DNA of 64,000 nt, taken from assembly GCA_965218865.1 (NCBI GenBank), contig CBDCME010000062.1:1-64000 (forward strand), given 5' to 3'. How positions within the stretch are numbered: position 1 is the stretch's first letter; every line of letters begins with the position of its first letter. The stretch is from CBDCME01 sp965218865. GTDB taxonomy: Bacteria; Pseudomonadota; Alphaproteobacteria; JAAXGF01. Below are positions 54,400 through 63,974 of the stretch, in pieces. The notes beneath the pieces were generated by a model. The model did no database searches. It was given only the letters and a program-made list of their open reading frames with translations, and was not told the DNA's origin. A program made the translations under genes and the position numbers.

Positions 54400-55791
54400 A
54401 TGGAATATGTGAGCACGCGCGGCCGGGCGCGCCCCCTCCCCTTCGACGACGTCGTTCTCGCCGGCCTGGCTCCCGACGGCGGCCTTTACGTCCCCGCGGC
54501 CTGGCCCCACTTCAGCCCCGATGAGATCGCCGCCTTGGCCGGCCTTCCGTACCCCGCCCTGGCGGCGCGGGTGATGGCACCCTTCCTCGGCGATTCCTGT
54601 GTCCGGGAGAGTTTTGGCGATCTGGTGGCCGACGCTTACACGGGATTCGGTCATCATTCGGTGGCGCCCTTGCACCAGATCGGCCCCGGCGAATCGATCC
54701 TGGAGCTTTTCCACGGGCCGACCCTGGCCTTCAAGGACATCGCCCTGCAGCTTCTGGGGCGTTTGTTCGACCGCATACTCGCGGCCCGGGACAGCCGCGT
54801 CACGATTGTCGGCGCGACCTCGGGAGACACCGGATCCGCGGCGATCGAGGCCTGCCGCGGGCGCCCGAACATGGATGTTTTCATCCTTCATCCGCAAGGA
54901 AGGGTGTCGGACGTCCAGCGCCGGCAGATGACGACCTTGGACGCCGACAACGTCCATAATCTCGCGATCGAAGGCACCTTCGACGATTGTCAGGCCCTGG
55001 TGAAGGCTCTTTTCGCCGACGCCGCCTTCCGGCAGGAAACCTGTTTGTCGGCGGTCAACTCGATCAACTGGGCCCGGGTGATGGCGCAAACCGTCTATTA
55101 TTTCGCCGCCGCGGCCCATCTGGGGGCGCCCGGGCGCACGGTCTCGTTTTCGGTCCCGACCGGGAACTTCGGCGACGTCTACGCGGGCTATGTCGCTCGG
55201 CGCATGGGCCTGCCGATCGGACATCTGATCGTCGCCACCAACGTCAACGACATTCTGGGCCGATTTCTGACCTCGGGCGAATATCGGATCAGCGAGGTGC
55301 GATCGACGCTGAGTCCGAGCATGGACATCCAGGTCGCGAGCAATTTCGAGCGCTATTTGTTCGATCTCCTCGACCGCGACGGGAGGGCCGTCGAGGCACG
55401 GATGGCGGGCTTGCGCGACAGCGGCTGCTTTTCGGTCGACGGGGACCGGTTGGCGCGGGCGGCGGCGGAGTTCGTTCCCCACCGGGTCGACGAAGCCGGG
55501 ACCCTGGCGGCCATCGCGCGGGTGTACGGCGAGAGCGGCATCCTGCTCGATCCCCACGGCGCCATCGGCGTTGCCGCCGGGCGCGCGTGTCGGGAGTTCG
55601 GCGAGGCCGTGGTTGCCCTCGCCACCGCCCATCCGGCGAAGTTTCCCGACGCGGTGGCACGCGGCTGCGGGGTGCGCCCCGAGTTGCCGGCGTTTCTCGC
55701 CGATCTTTTCGAACGCCCCGAGCATTTTCATGTAATGTCGAACGAGATCGGCGCCGTGCGGGATTTCATTCGGGCGCGACGCCGCGCTTGA
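54400..55791 (+). CDS. thrC: Threonine synthase
   Basis: A 463-aa PLP enzyme converting O-phosphohomoserine to threonine. ATG 54400 is chosen because it gives the family start MEYVSTRG. The PLP lysine is K112 in LAFKDIALQL. GATSGDTGSAA is the phosphate-binding loop, and SVPTGNFGDVYAGYVA is conserved. It belongs to the long (yeast-type, class II) threonine synthases. The location between cox genes and the M16 peptidase is typical in Alphaproteobacteria. Confidence 0.96.
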   Translation: MEYVSTRGRARPLPFDDVVLAGLAPDGGLYVPAAWPHFSPDEIAALAGLPYPALAARVMAPFLGDSCVRESFGDLVADAYTGFGHHSVAPLHQIGPGESILELFHGPTLAFKDIALQLLGRLFDRILAARDSRVTIVGATSGDTGSAAIEACRGRPNMDVFILHPQGRVSDVQRRQMTTLDADNVHNLAIEGTFDDCQALVKALFADAAFRQETCLSAVNSINWARVMAQTVYYFAAAAHLGAPGRTVSFSVPTGNFGDVYAGYVARRMGLPIGHLIVATNVNDILGRFLTSGEYRISEVRSTLSPSMDIQVASNFERYLFDLLDRDGRAVEARMAGLRDSGCFSVDGDRLARAAAEFVPHRVDEAGTLAAIARVYGESGILLDPHGAIGVAAGRACREFGEAVVALATAHPAKFPDAVARGCGVRPELPAFLADLFERPEHFHVMSNEIGAVRDFIRARRRA

Positions 55792-55815
55792 ATAACTCCA
55801 ATCAAGGGAGAGAGG

Positions 55816-57081
55816 ATGTTCATGGCCCCTCGGGTAACGACGTTGGACAATGGCTTGCGGGTCGTCACCGACCCGATGGACGGGCTTGAAACGACGGCAG
55901 TGGGTGCCTGGGTCGATACCGGGGCCCGCTGCGAGCCGCTCGAACTCAACGGGGTTTCCCATTTTCTCGAACACATGGCGTTCAAGGGGACCGAGCGGCG
56001 GAGTTCCCAGGACATCGCCGAGGAAATCGAGGCCGTCGGCGGCCACCTCAACGCCTATACCTCGCGCGAGCACACGGCCTACGTTGGCCGGGTGCTCAAG
56101 GAACACGTTCCGCTCGCCGTCGACATCATCGCCGACATCCTCCAACACGCCACGGTTCCCGACCACGAGCTGGAGCGGGAACGGGAAGTCATCATCCAGG
56201 AGATCGGCCAGGTGCGCGATACCCCCGACGACCTGGTATTCGACATGTTTCAGGAAGCCGCTTATCCCGACCAGCCGATGGGCCGCTCGATTCTGGGGCC
56301 CTTGGAGAAAGTCGCCGGAATGTCGCGCCAGGCCATCGTCGAATACATGTCTGCGAATTACGGGGCCGATCGGATCGTGGTCGTCGCCGCGGGCCACGTC
56401 GATCACGAGGCCTTCGTGGGGCACGTATCCGAGGCCCTCGACGGCCTGCCCCGGCGCGGGCCCGTGCGCTACGATCCGGCTCGCTACGGCGGCGGCGGAC
56501 ACCTCGAGGAGCGCGATCTCGAGCAGGCCCACTTGGTGATCGGCCTCAACGGCGTGGCCTACGACGATCCCGACTATTACGTGGCCCAGGTCCTGGCGAC
56601 CGTGTTGGGCGGCGGGATGTCGTCGCGGCTGTTTCAGGAGGTGCGGGAAAAACGCGGCCTGGCGTATTCGGTCTATGCCTTCACCAACTCCTATGTCGAT
56701 GGCGGCCTGTTCGGCGTCTACGCCGGCTGCGGCGAGGACAAGGCGGAGGAAACCGCCCGGCTCGTTTGCGCCGAAATCGTTCGAATTGGCGACGACGTCG
56801 CCGAGGCCGAAACCGCCCGGGCCCGGGCCCAGCTCAAGGCCGGCCTCCTGATGTCCCTGGAAAGTCCGGCCGCGCGCTGCGAACAGACCGCGCGCCAAAT
56901 GCTCATTTTTGGCCGTCCGATCCCAATCCTCGAGATCATCGCCGGGGTCGAGGCCGTCGACGCGCCCTCGCTGGCCCGGTTGGCGCGGCGCCTGAACAGG
57001 GCGGGCGCTCCCACGGTCGCCGCCCTCGGACCGGTGGGAGGAGTCGCCCCCTACGAGAGCCTGCGCGAGGGAATTGTTTGA
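55816..57081 (+). CDS. M16-family zinc peptidase (processing-peptidase-like)
   Basis: A 421-aa protein with the inverted zinc motif HFLEH (residues 49-53) and the distal Glu region further on. LGGGMSSRLFQEVREKRGLAYSV is the substrate-binding signature. It is the single-domain bacterial relative of the mitochondrial processing peptidase beta subunit. A strong AAGGGAGAGAGG precedes the start. It is the last gene of the thrC cluster and converges on gph. Confidence 0.94.
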   Translation: MFMAPRVTTLDNGLRVVTDPMDGLETTAVGAWVDTGARCEPLELNGVSHFLEHMAFKGTERRSSQDIAEEIEAVGGHLNAYTSREHTAYVGRVLKEHVPLAVDIIADILQHATVPDHELEREREVIIQEIGQVRDTPDDLVFDMFQEAAYPDQPMGRSILGPLEKVAGMSRQAIVEYMSANYGADRIVVVAAGHVDHEAFVGHVSEALDGLPRRGPVRYDPARYGGGGHLEERDLEQAHLVIGLNGVAYDDPDYYVAQVLATVLGGGMSSRLFQEVREKRGLAYSVYAFTNSYVDGGLFGVYAGCGEDKAEETARLVCAEIVRIGDDVAEAETARARAQLKAGLLMSLESPAARCEQTARQMLIFGRPIPILEIIAGVEAVDAPSLARLARRLNRAGAPTVAALGPVGGVAPYESLREGIV

Positions 57082-57536
57082 TCGGAGAGGGATGGCGTGG
57101 CGGCCGCGGCGCCGGCGGATAACGATGGTATCCCCGTCATTCGCTCCAGAACCGCGGACAGTTTACTAATTTCGTTGCTGGCTGCCTTTAATTCCACCGC
57201 GTTGAGCGAACCCGGATGCCGCCAATGATCGGCGCTTCCCGGACCCCAAAAACGGATTCGAAACGACACTTTTTGTCACCGCGATATCGCCCGTGGTCCC
57301 AAGTGAAAGTCCTGCGTTTTGGTCGGCAATCGATTTTCTTCCGGCGCGGAGGCGAATTTGAGCCAGAAATCTTGATCGCTCTTAACGTCGCGCCTGAACA
57401 CGTACGCTCAAGGCGATCCCCGACACGGAAGTGATACCAAAAAGCCGAGTTATTCAAGCATTCTATGACGGAATTGACTAGAAGGGATTATACGAATTAT
57501 CTAACTCAAAAAAATCGTATACTGTCCCCGTTTAGG
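57082..57536. other. Gap between convergent genes, no gene recognised
   Basis: A 455-bp gap between the M16 peptidase gene and gph. Small open frames (for example 57216-57434) are basic and unlike known proteins. No hairpin with a T-run was seen at either stop. Confidence 0.45.
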
Positions 57537-58196
57537 TTATTTTAATGATTCCAGGGTTTTGGGGAGATCGCTAAAACGATCGATGGTGTGCTCCGCGCCC
57601 AGGGCGCTGTCGGCGCCGTAACCGTAACTCACCGTGATCGCGGGGATCCCGGCGGCCCTGGCGGCGGCGACGTCGTTGCGGCTGTCTCCGACCATGACGG
57701 CCGAGGACGGCGATGCGCTGAGCTCGTCCAGGGCGGCCAAGAGGGGTTCCGGATCGGGCTTGCGTCGGACCAGGCTGTCGCCTCCGATGACGGCGCCGAA
57801 ATAGCTTTCCAGATCGAGATTACGAAGAATCGTCACCGTCGGACCGTGGTTCTTGTTGGTGCAGACGGCGAGCCGATAACCGGTCCGGCGCAATCGGGAC
57901 AGGGTTTCCGCGACTCCGGGAAAGGGCTTGGTGAAGCGGGTCGGATTTTCTGCGTAGCGGGCGAGGAATCGATCGACCAGCCGAGACAACTCGTCGTCCC
58001 CGAGATCGGCGCCGGCGCGCGCGAAGCCCCTCTCGACCAGTTTCGCCACCCCGTCGCCGACCATCGACGCCACCGTCGCGAGGTCTTGCGACGGCCAACC
58101 CTCATGGTCGAGAATTTCATTCAGCACCGCCGCCAAGTCCGGCGCGCTGTCCACCAGCGTGCCATCGAGGTCGAAGACGACCGCGCCACAAACCAT
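57537..58196 (-). CDS. gph: Phosphoglycolate phosphatase-like HAD hydrolase
   Basis: A 219-aa HAD-superfamily phosphatase that removes phosphate from 2-phosphoglycolate. Motif I is VFDLDGTLVDSAPDL (D9 and D11), motif II VCTNKN, the Lys of motif III lies in RRKPDPEPLL, and motif IV is MVGDSRNDV. ATG 58196 is preferred, with AGGGGGAGGGG directly upstream; an in-frame longer start exists at 58346 but adds a non-family N-terminus. Confidence 0.92.
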   Translation of the reverse strand: MVCGAVVFDLDGTLVDSAPDLAAVLNEILDHEGWPSQDLATVASMVGDGVAKLVERGFARAGADLGDDELSRLVDRFLARYAENPTRFTKPFPGVAETLSRLRRTGYRLAVCTNKNHGPTVTILRNLDLESYFGAVIGGDSLVRRKPDPEPLLAALDELSASPSSAVMVGDSRNDVAAARAAGIPAITVSYGYGADSALGAEHTIDRFSDLPKTLESLK

Positions 58197-58570
58197 CCCC
58201 TCCCCCTTCGCGTAAGAACTCTCTTCCTCATCGACGAGGTCCCCCACGATCCGCCTGATCCAGGATCGCCGCCCGCGGTGACGTCCTTGATCGCCCGTTG
58301 TCCGCATCGCGTCCCTCAGCGTAGCGGCAATCATCCCCCCTGCCAATGTGGCCAGCGGGGAATACGGTCCGACGGAAACGCGGCGGGTGCCCGGCCCGCC
58401 TGGCGAGGTTGGTTCAGGCGGAACGTTGTCGACACTCGGGAATTGACTTCAACAATGATTTACCCCACGATCGGCACCTTCGACGGTCCCGTCGGGATGC
58501 CGATCGGAGGGATCGTGGTGGAGTTCGCGTTCGCGGCGATCCACGGGAAATCGAAAATGAATAGGTTGTT
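58197..58570. other. Intergenic region between gph and small proteins
   Basis: A 374-bp gap that should contain the gph promoter and that of the plus-strand small gene. A possible 51-codon frame at about 58457 (IYPTIGTFDGPVGMP) overlaps the next small gene and is not called. Confidence 0.4.
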
Positions 58571-58672
58571 ATGTCAGACGACTTTCAGCATAAACACGTT
58601 GGAACGGTAGCGGGGATAATCGGACTGGTTGTCCTCGGATTGGGATTGGTGGGTCTCTTATCCAATCTTTAG
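58571..58672 (+). CDS. Tiny membrane protein (33 aa)
   Basis: MSDDFQHKHVGTVAG followed by one hydrophobic helix (IIGLVVLGLGLVGLLSNL) to the stop. A UUCG-loop terminator starts 4 bases later, which supports a real transcript. Function unknown. Confidence 0.5.
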   Translation: MSDDFQHKHVGTVAGIIGLVVLGLGLVGLLSNL

Positions 58673-58675
58673 GGG

Positions 58676-58699
58676 GGGTGGCTTCGGCCACCCGGTTTT
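58676..58699 (+). terminator. Rho-independent-like terminator
   Basis: Stem GGGTGGC / GCCACCC with a TTCG tetraloop, then GGTTTT. It lies directly after the 33-aa membrane-protein frame. Confidence 0.7.
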
Positions 58700-58887
58700 C
58701 CCAATATCGTTCCTTGGGATCAATTGATGGCTCCCGGCACGTCGGCGATGGGGCGTATTTCGGGCGCCGCTGAAACAAGGTGCCGACGCGCGCGTGTGGT
58801 TCGCGGGCGGCGGGCCGCGCCGGTGGGTTCCGGCGTGGGGGCGTAAACCGACCTCGGGGTTTCGAGCGGCGAGAACAGGGGCGGATT

Positions 58888-58989
58888 ATGTATTGGACGG
58901 CAGCGTTGTTCGGTCTGATCGTGGGCGGCGGGGTTCTGTACGGCGTTTGGAGCTTGATCCGGTTGATGGAAAAGGGCGAGCCGGAATAG
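58888..58989 (+). CDS. Tiny membrane protein (33 aa), cbb3-assembly-like form
   Basis: MYWTAALFGLIVGGGVLYGV and a charged tail IRLMEKGEPE: one transmembrane helix with a cytoplasmic acidic-basic end. AGGGGCGGATT precedes the ATG. The form recalls small single-span oxidase-associated proteins but there is no defining motif. Confidence 0.45.
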   Translation: MYWTAALFGLIVGGGVLYGVWSLIRLMEKGEPE

Positions 58990-59137
58990 GGCCAGGAAAA
59001 TTGAGCGCTCCGCGCTCGAACGTGATCTGAAAGTCCAGTAAGAGGGGCGACTTTCCGTCCAAGGGAGCGGTCGTCAACTGTCCCCATGGCCACGCTGTTC
59101 CGTCAACCGGCCCGTCAAATTTCCGCGAGCCGCTCAA

Positions 59138-61099
59138 TTATTCCGGTTCGGTTCTCCGTCGCTTTTTCGGCAAAGATTCCGAGGGATCCGTTGCCGTGAG
59201 TTGTTTGGGAACACGTCCCCGGGCGAAGGCGATGAATGATTTCATGCTCGATTCCGTCCCAACCCGGTAGACTCGTGCCGTCCCGTCTAGGGAAGCAGTA
59301 ACAAGACGTGTCCCGTCGGGGCTGAAATCGGCGCGCATGACATACTGGTCGTGGCACTTCAGGATAGCGACCCCGGTGCCATCCGTTGCATCCCAAACCC
59401 GAGAAGTCTTGTCCGCCGTTGCCGTTACGATACGGGATCCGTCGGAGCTGAAGGTTGCATGCGCGATTCTTGCCCGGTGTCCTTTCAGAATTGCGATTTT
59501 CGAATAATCTTGGCTGTCCCAGAGATGGACGCGCCGTCCCGACGTACCGAGGAGGCGCGATCCGTCGGGGCTGAACTCGAGGTATTCCGGGCTGCCTAAA
59601 TTTTCGTTCAGAACCGCGACTTCTCTCGGCTGCTTGAAATTCCAAATATGTATGCGGCCGCTGGTATCTCGCATCGCGACCAGGGGTTTGTTCGGGTGGA
59701 AAGAACTATGCCAAAAACCGTATCTGGGTCCCTTGATCACGGCTCGTTCGATTCCGGTGTCGGCGTCCCAAACGCGTGCCGTCCCGTCGGAGGATGCCGT
59801 CACAATTTGCGCGCCGTCCGGGCTGAATGCGGCGTGATGAACCCTATCGTCGTGGAAAAGGATCGCGATTTCGGTTCCCTGGGCCGTGTCCCAGACTCGC
59901 GAAGTCTTGTCCCAGGAAGCCGTGACAACGCGTTTCGCTTTCGGATCGAAGAACGCGGACATTACATAGGATTCGTGCCCTTTCAGCACGACCAATTCGT
60001 TTCCGTTGGAAGCGTCCCAGATGCGTCCGGAATTGTCCTCCGAAACCGTGACAACGCGGCTTCCGTCGGGGCTGAAGGATGCCGTGATGACTGTACGGTC
60101 GTGGCCTCTTAGGGTGGCGACTTCTTTCCCGTCCGAGACATTCCAAACGCGAGCCGTGTGGTCCCGCGAGGCCGTGACGATACACGACCCGTCGAAATTG
60201 AACTCGGCGTATTCGATTCCGCCGTCATGCCCATCGAGCACCAATTGTCCCACCGGGTTGTCGGTGGTCCACAAGCGCGCCGTACCGTCTTCCGACAATG
60301 TCGTTACGAATTTTCCGTCGGGACTGAAATCACCGCCCCAGACGTCACCGTCGTGACCGGTGAGCCGGGCAATAAGCATTCCGTCCTTGGCGCTCCAAAC
60401 CCGCCCGGTATCGTCTACCGACGAGGTCAAGATACGTTTTCCATCCGGGCTGAACTGGCATCTCCAGAGGCCGCCAGCATGACCGGTTTTAATAAGTAAC
60501 GCCTCCTCGCCGGTCTTTGGGTTCCAGATCCTTGCGGTCAGATCGTCGGAACAGGACACGATCCATTGGCCATCCCGGCTAAATTCCGCGTGAACGATCT
60601 GTTCCTCGTGGCCCGTAAGGACGCGAACGAAGTCCCCGTTCTCGGCGCTCCAGAGCCTAACCGTCCGGTCCAGGGACGCGGTGAGTATCTGTTTTCCATC
60701 CGGACTGAACCGCGCGCTGACGACTTGTGAATCATGTCCCGAGAGGTCTGTAATCTTTTTTCCGTCCAGGGCGTTCCAAAGGGTTACCGTTCCGTCGACG
60801 GTGGTCGCGTTGAAACCCCCGCCCGGGGTGACCCTTCCAAGCAAGCCCCGAGCGGACACGGTTAGAATGCGGGCGCCCCCAAATTCTGCGAATTTTACGG
60901 CGGTCGGAAATTGACCCAAGACCGCCGTCTCGGAACCGCGGTTCCAAACCCACGCCGTACCATCCTCCGAAGTCGTGAGAACGTGTTTTCCATCGTCACT
61001 AAAGGTCGCGTAAATCACCTTAGATCGATGACCCTTAAGGGTCGCGATCGCGGTTCCGTCTCCGCTGTCCCGAATTCGTGCCGTACCGTCACTCGAAGT
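59138..61099 (-). pseudogene. WD40-repeat protein, N-terminus cut off by IS256
   Basis: About 650 residues remain, with roughly 14 WD40 repeats of the highly regular type (SFSPDGSRVVTVSEDNSGRI, then LKGHESYV), enough for two seven-bladed propellers. It ends with a basic tail LPKKRRRTEPE. The frame is open through 61099, where the IS256 element begins (repeat TSSDGTARI already under way), so the original start and any N-terminal effector or protease/NTPase domain are lost. Bacterial proteins of this kind often have an N-terminal NACHT, caspase-like or kinase domain with the propellers as sensor. Expression from an IS-borne promoter is possible. Confidence 0.85.
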
Positions 61100-62561
61100 G
61101 GCGATGTCCCATGCTCTGTTGAAAAAGGCGAGGCAGGCATGGTTGGGCTTCGAGGCTAGGCGGCCTCTTTGATGGTTTCAATGGCGCTTTTCGCTTTTGC
61201 CTTTTTCACGTGATCCTCGAGGGCAGCTCTGAGGATGGGGAGTTGCCGGTAGGCCTTGAGGCGACGGAGGTCTTTTGGGCTTCCAGGAGGCCGGCGGCGG
61301 TCCATCGCAAGGCCATCTCGGCGTTGCGCCAGCGCTTGACATTGTGCTGCACCATCCTGACCGTTCCCAAGGCATTCTCGATGGCGTTGGTGCAGGCCAA
61401 GGAGCGCCTGAGCTTGGGCGGCAGGCCCAAGCGGATCACGGTGAGGATCTCATCCAGGCCCTCCAGGATGGAAGCCGAAACGCCGGGGGCCTCGGTCTCC
61501 AGGCGGCGCGCCAGGTTATTCATGAGGCGTTCGGCTTTCTCGGCATCGTCTTGGTCCCAGGCTTGCCTGAGCGCCTTCTTGACGCCGGCATGAAGGCTTT
61601 CGTCGAGGCGCTCGATGATGTTGCGGCCCTTGTGGACCTGGCAGCGCTGGAGGGCGGCCACCGGCCCGAAGGTCCGCTTGATCGCCTTGGAGAGCGCCTT
61701 GGCGCCGTCGACGATGAAGAGCCGGGGCACTTCCGGGTCGAGGCCGCGGGCGGTCAGGTTGTCGAGCAGCGCCTGCACCGTGGCGGCATTCTCCGTGGCA
61801 CCTTCGGCCAGGCCTAGAACATGCTTCTCGCCCGCGCCGTCGATGCCAATAGCTGCCAGCAACACGTGATCGCCGACGTGCAGCCCGTCGATCTGGATGA
61901 CCAGGAGATCGAGATCCGAAAGGTCGCTGGCCAGGAAGGCCTTCAGCTTCTTGCGCGTCATGGCCACGAAGCGCCGCGAGACCGCGGACTTCGAGGTCGC
62001 ATCGCCCGCGCGTGCCGGCAAGTCGCCGCTGGCCTCGCCGGGCAGGCGCACGGCGCGCGCGTACTTGCGGGTCGAAACCGTAAGCAGCATGATGTTCATC
62101 GCCCAGGACTGCAAAAGCGCCGGGTCCGAGAGCAACTCCCAGCTCGGCAAGCTCATCTCCTTGCCCGCAAGATCGCGCACCCGCGGGCGCGTCAGCTTCA
62201 CCTTGCCCCCGTGATAGGCAATCTCGCTCTGGGTTGTCCCCCAGCGATGGCCCTGCCGCTCGGCCGTGCGGGCGTGGCGCGCTCCGCAGAGCACCTCGCT
62301 ATCCTCGTCCAGCATCTCGCCCAGGGTCTCCACCCCGGCCAACAGGCAAAAGCGATCCACGCTCATGCGCAGATCATCAAAAGCCTCCGGCAAGGCCGGC
62401 GGCAACAGCGGAAGCGGGATCTCCAACAGTTTCGAAAGGCGGCTGTTCCGTGTAGTCTTGGTCATGGCGTCGTTCTCCTTGATGGATTCAACACCCAGAG
62501 CCTAACGGTTCCAGGCGAATGACGCCTACCTCACTTTTTCAACATCAGCCGGGACATTGCC
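61100..62561 (-). mobile_element. IS256-family insertion sequence, copy 2
   Basis: A 1462-bp copy of the element at 37468-38929, inverted. The flanks (CTCGAAGT left, GCTCGATC right) do not form a clear target duplication, which hints at a rearrangement after insertion. Confidence 0.93.
61206..62465 (-). CDS. IS256-family (mutator-type) transposase
   Basis: The 419-aa product is identical to copy 1 except for one residue seen (LMNNLARR versus LMKNLARR). It shares the C-terminal frameshift after GLLEAQKT. Catalytic regions IQIDGLHVGDH, FIVDGAKALS and ACTNAIENALG are intact. Confidence 0.88.
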   Translation of the reverse strand: MTKTTRNSRLSKLLEIPLPLLPPALPEAFDDLRMSVDRFCLLAGVETLGEMLDEDSEVLCGARHARTAERQGHRWGTTQSEIAYHGGKVKLTRPRVRDLAGKEMSLPSWELLSDPALLQSWAMNIMLLTVSTRKYARAVRLPGEASGDLPARAGDATSKSAVSRRFVAMTRKKLKAFLASDLSDLDLLVIQIDGLHVGDHVLLAAIGIDGAGEKHVLGLAEGATENAATVQALLDNLTARGLDPEVPRLFIVDGAKALSKAIKRTFGPVAALQRCQVHKGRNIIERLDESLHAGVKKALRQAWDQDDAEKAERLMNNLARRLETEAPGVSASILEGLDEILTVIRLGLPPKLRRSLACTNAIENALGTVRMVQHNVKRWRNAEMALRWTAAGLLEAQKTSVASRPTGNSPSSELPSRIT

Positions 62562-62660
62562 GCTCGATCTCTCGCGCGGTTTCCTCAACCCCGCCGGAAT
62601 TACCGACCTGTCGCTTCTTACCGGGTTGGCCAACTTATGGGCGCTCGATCTCAGCGGCTT
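62562..62660 (+). pseudogene. Leucine-rich-repeat gene scrap between two IS elements
   Basis: The 99 bp between IS256 and IS630 translate on the plus strand as LDLSRGFLNPAGITDLSLL followed by TGLANLWALDLSGL, which is a classic leucine-rich repeat (LxxLxxLDLSG, GITDLSxLxxL). There is no start or stop, so it is an internal fragment whose two sides are gone. Confidence 0.7.
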
Positions 62661-63830
62661 ATACCAACCGCCCCAGAGTTTGACTCGCGCAAAGGTTTAC
62701 ACGCTAGGTTTTGTGTGATTCAAGGTTGTTGGCAACAAGGGAGTGTGTTCAATGCCAACGATTCCTTTGTGAAACGACTTTGATGCTGAAAGAGTCCGTG
62801 TTCTTGCGGCACGGAGCGATGATGGGAACCAGGCGCGACGGCTTTTGTCGATGGCGGCCATCTACGATGGGATGGATCGAGCGTGCGCGGCGGGTATTGG
62901 CGGCATGGATCGGCAGACGTTGCGGGACTGGGTTCACCGGTTCAACGCGGGAGGTCCGGCCGGTCTGATCGACCGCAAGCCGAACGGGGCGTTGCGTCGG
63001 TTGACGCCGTCGCAAATGGCGGCGCTTTCGCGGGCTATCGAGGCCGGTCCCGATCCCGAACGGGATGGGGTCGTGCGCTGGCGCTGCATCGATCTCAAGC
63101 AACTGATCCGAACGCGCTTCGGCGTGGACTATCACGAGCGGAGCGTCGGCAAGCTGCTGGCCGCGCTCGGGTTCTCGCATATTTCCGCGCGCCCGCGCCA
63201 CGTCGGCCAGGATGCGCGGGCACAGGAGGAATTTAAAAAAAAGTTTTCCCGAACACTTGGCGAAAATTGTAGCGGCACAGCCACCGGACACGCCCATAGA
63301 GGTTTGGTTTCAAGATGAAGTGCGCGTCGGCCAGAAGAACAGCCTGGTGCGCCAGTGGGCCCCAAAGGGATCGCGCCCGCGCCAGGTCAAGGACCTACGG
63401 ACCTCTTCGGCGTATCTCTTCGGCGCCATCTGCCCCGAGCGCGGTGAGGGCGCGGCGCTGGTCATGCCGCGCGCCAATACTGAAGCCATGGACCTGCATC
63501 TCGAGGAAATCAGCCGGGCCGTTGCCCCAAACGCCCATGCCGTCGTGCTGCTCGACCAAGCCGCATGGCACACCACTGCCAAACTCGGCATCCCGGAGAA
63601 CATCTCCCTCGTGCCTTTGCCACCCAAGTCCCCGGAGCTCAATCCCGCCGAAAATGTCTGGCAATACCTCCGCCAGAACTGGCTCTCCAATCGTGTCTTC
63701 GACTCCTATGAAGACATCGTCGAGGCCTCTTGCCAAGCCTGGAACAACCTGACCGACCAACCTTGGAAGATCATGTCCATCGGCCTCAGAGCGTGGGCTC
63801 GCACAAGTCAATGTTAAGGGCGGTTGGTAT
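62661..63830 (+). mobile_element. IS630-family insertion sequence, copy 2
   Basis: A 1170-bp near-identical inverted copy of 36180-37349, with ends ATACCAACCGCCC and GGGCGGTTGGTAT. It separates the LRR scrap from a truncated minus-strand gene. Confidence 0.93.
62752..63817 (+). pseudogene. IS630-family transposase with an early stop codon
   Basis: Same two-frame design with an A8 slippage site near 63234, but codon 7 is TGA (62770-62772) where copy 1 has CGA. The remaining first frame can start only at an internal codon near 62845. The catalytic frame to 63817 is intact (EVWFQDEVRVGQ, VVLLDQAAWH, LNPAENVWQYLR). Probably defective unless copy 1 acts in trans. Confidence 0.8.
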
Positions 63831-63974
63831 TAGTATTTTATCCTCACTTTCCAAGAGGGCTTGTGCTTGTATTTTATCCAAAACCCAGTCGTTGAGGGCC
63901 GGAAGTGCTACTTTCATAGCCTCTTTAGTTGCAGCGTACGCCACTTGTTGCAGACCGATGGTGAGAAATCCCAT
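63831..63974 (-). pseudogene. 5' fragment of a gene cut by IS630
   Basis: Starts at ATG 63974, preceded by AAGGAGGAGCATGCATC, and encodes MGFLTIGLQQVAYAATKEAM then VALPALNDWVLDKIQ before the frame enters the IS630 end. The rest of the gene is not present on the other side of the element. Family unknown. Confidence 0.6.

Noticed and set aside
57216..57434. 72-codon frame between M16 peptidase and gph
   Set aside because: Basic, motif-free and without a ribosome-binding site.
61092..62569. Target duplication for IS256 copy 2
   Set aside because: The flanking octamers share only a shifted CTCGA and cannot be aligned as a duplication.
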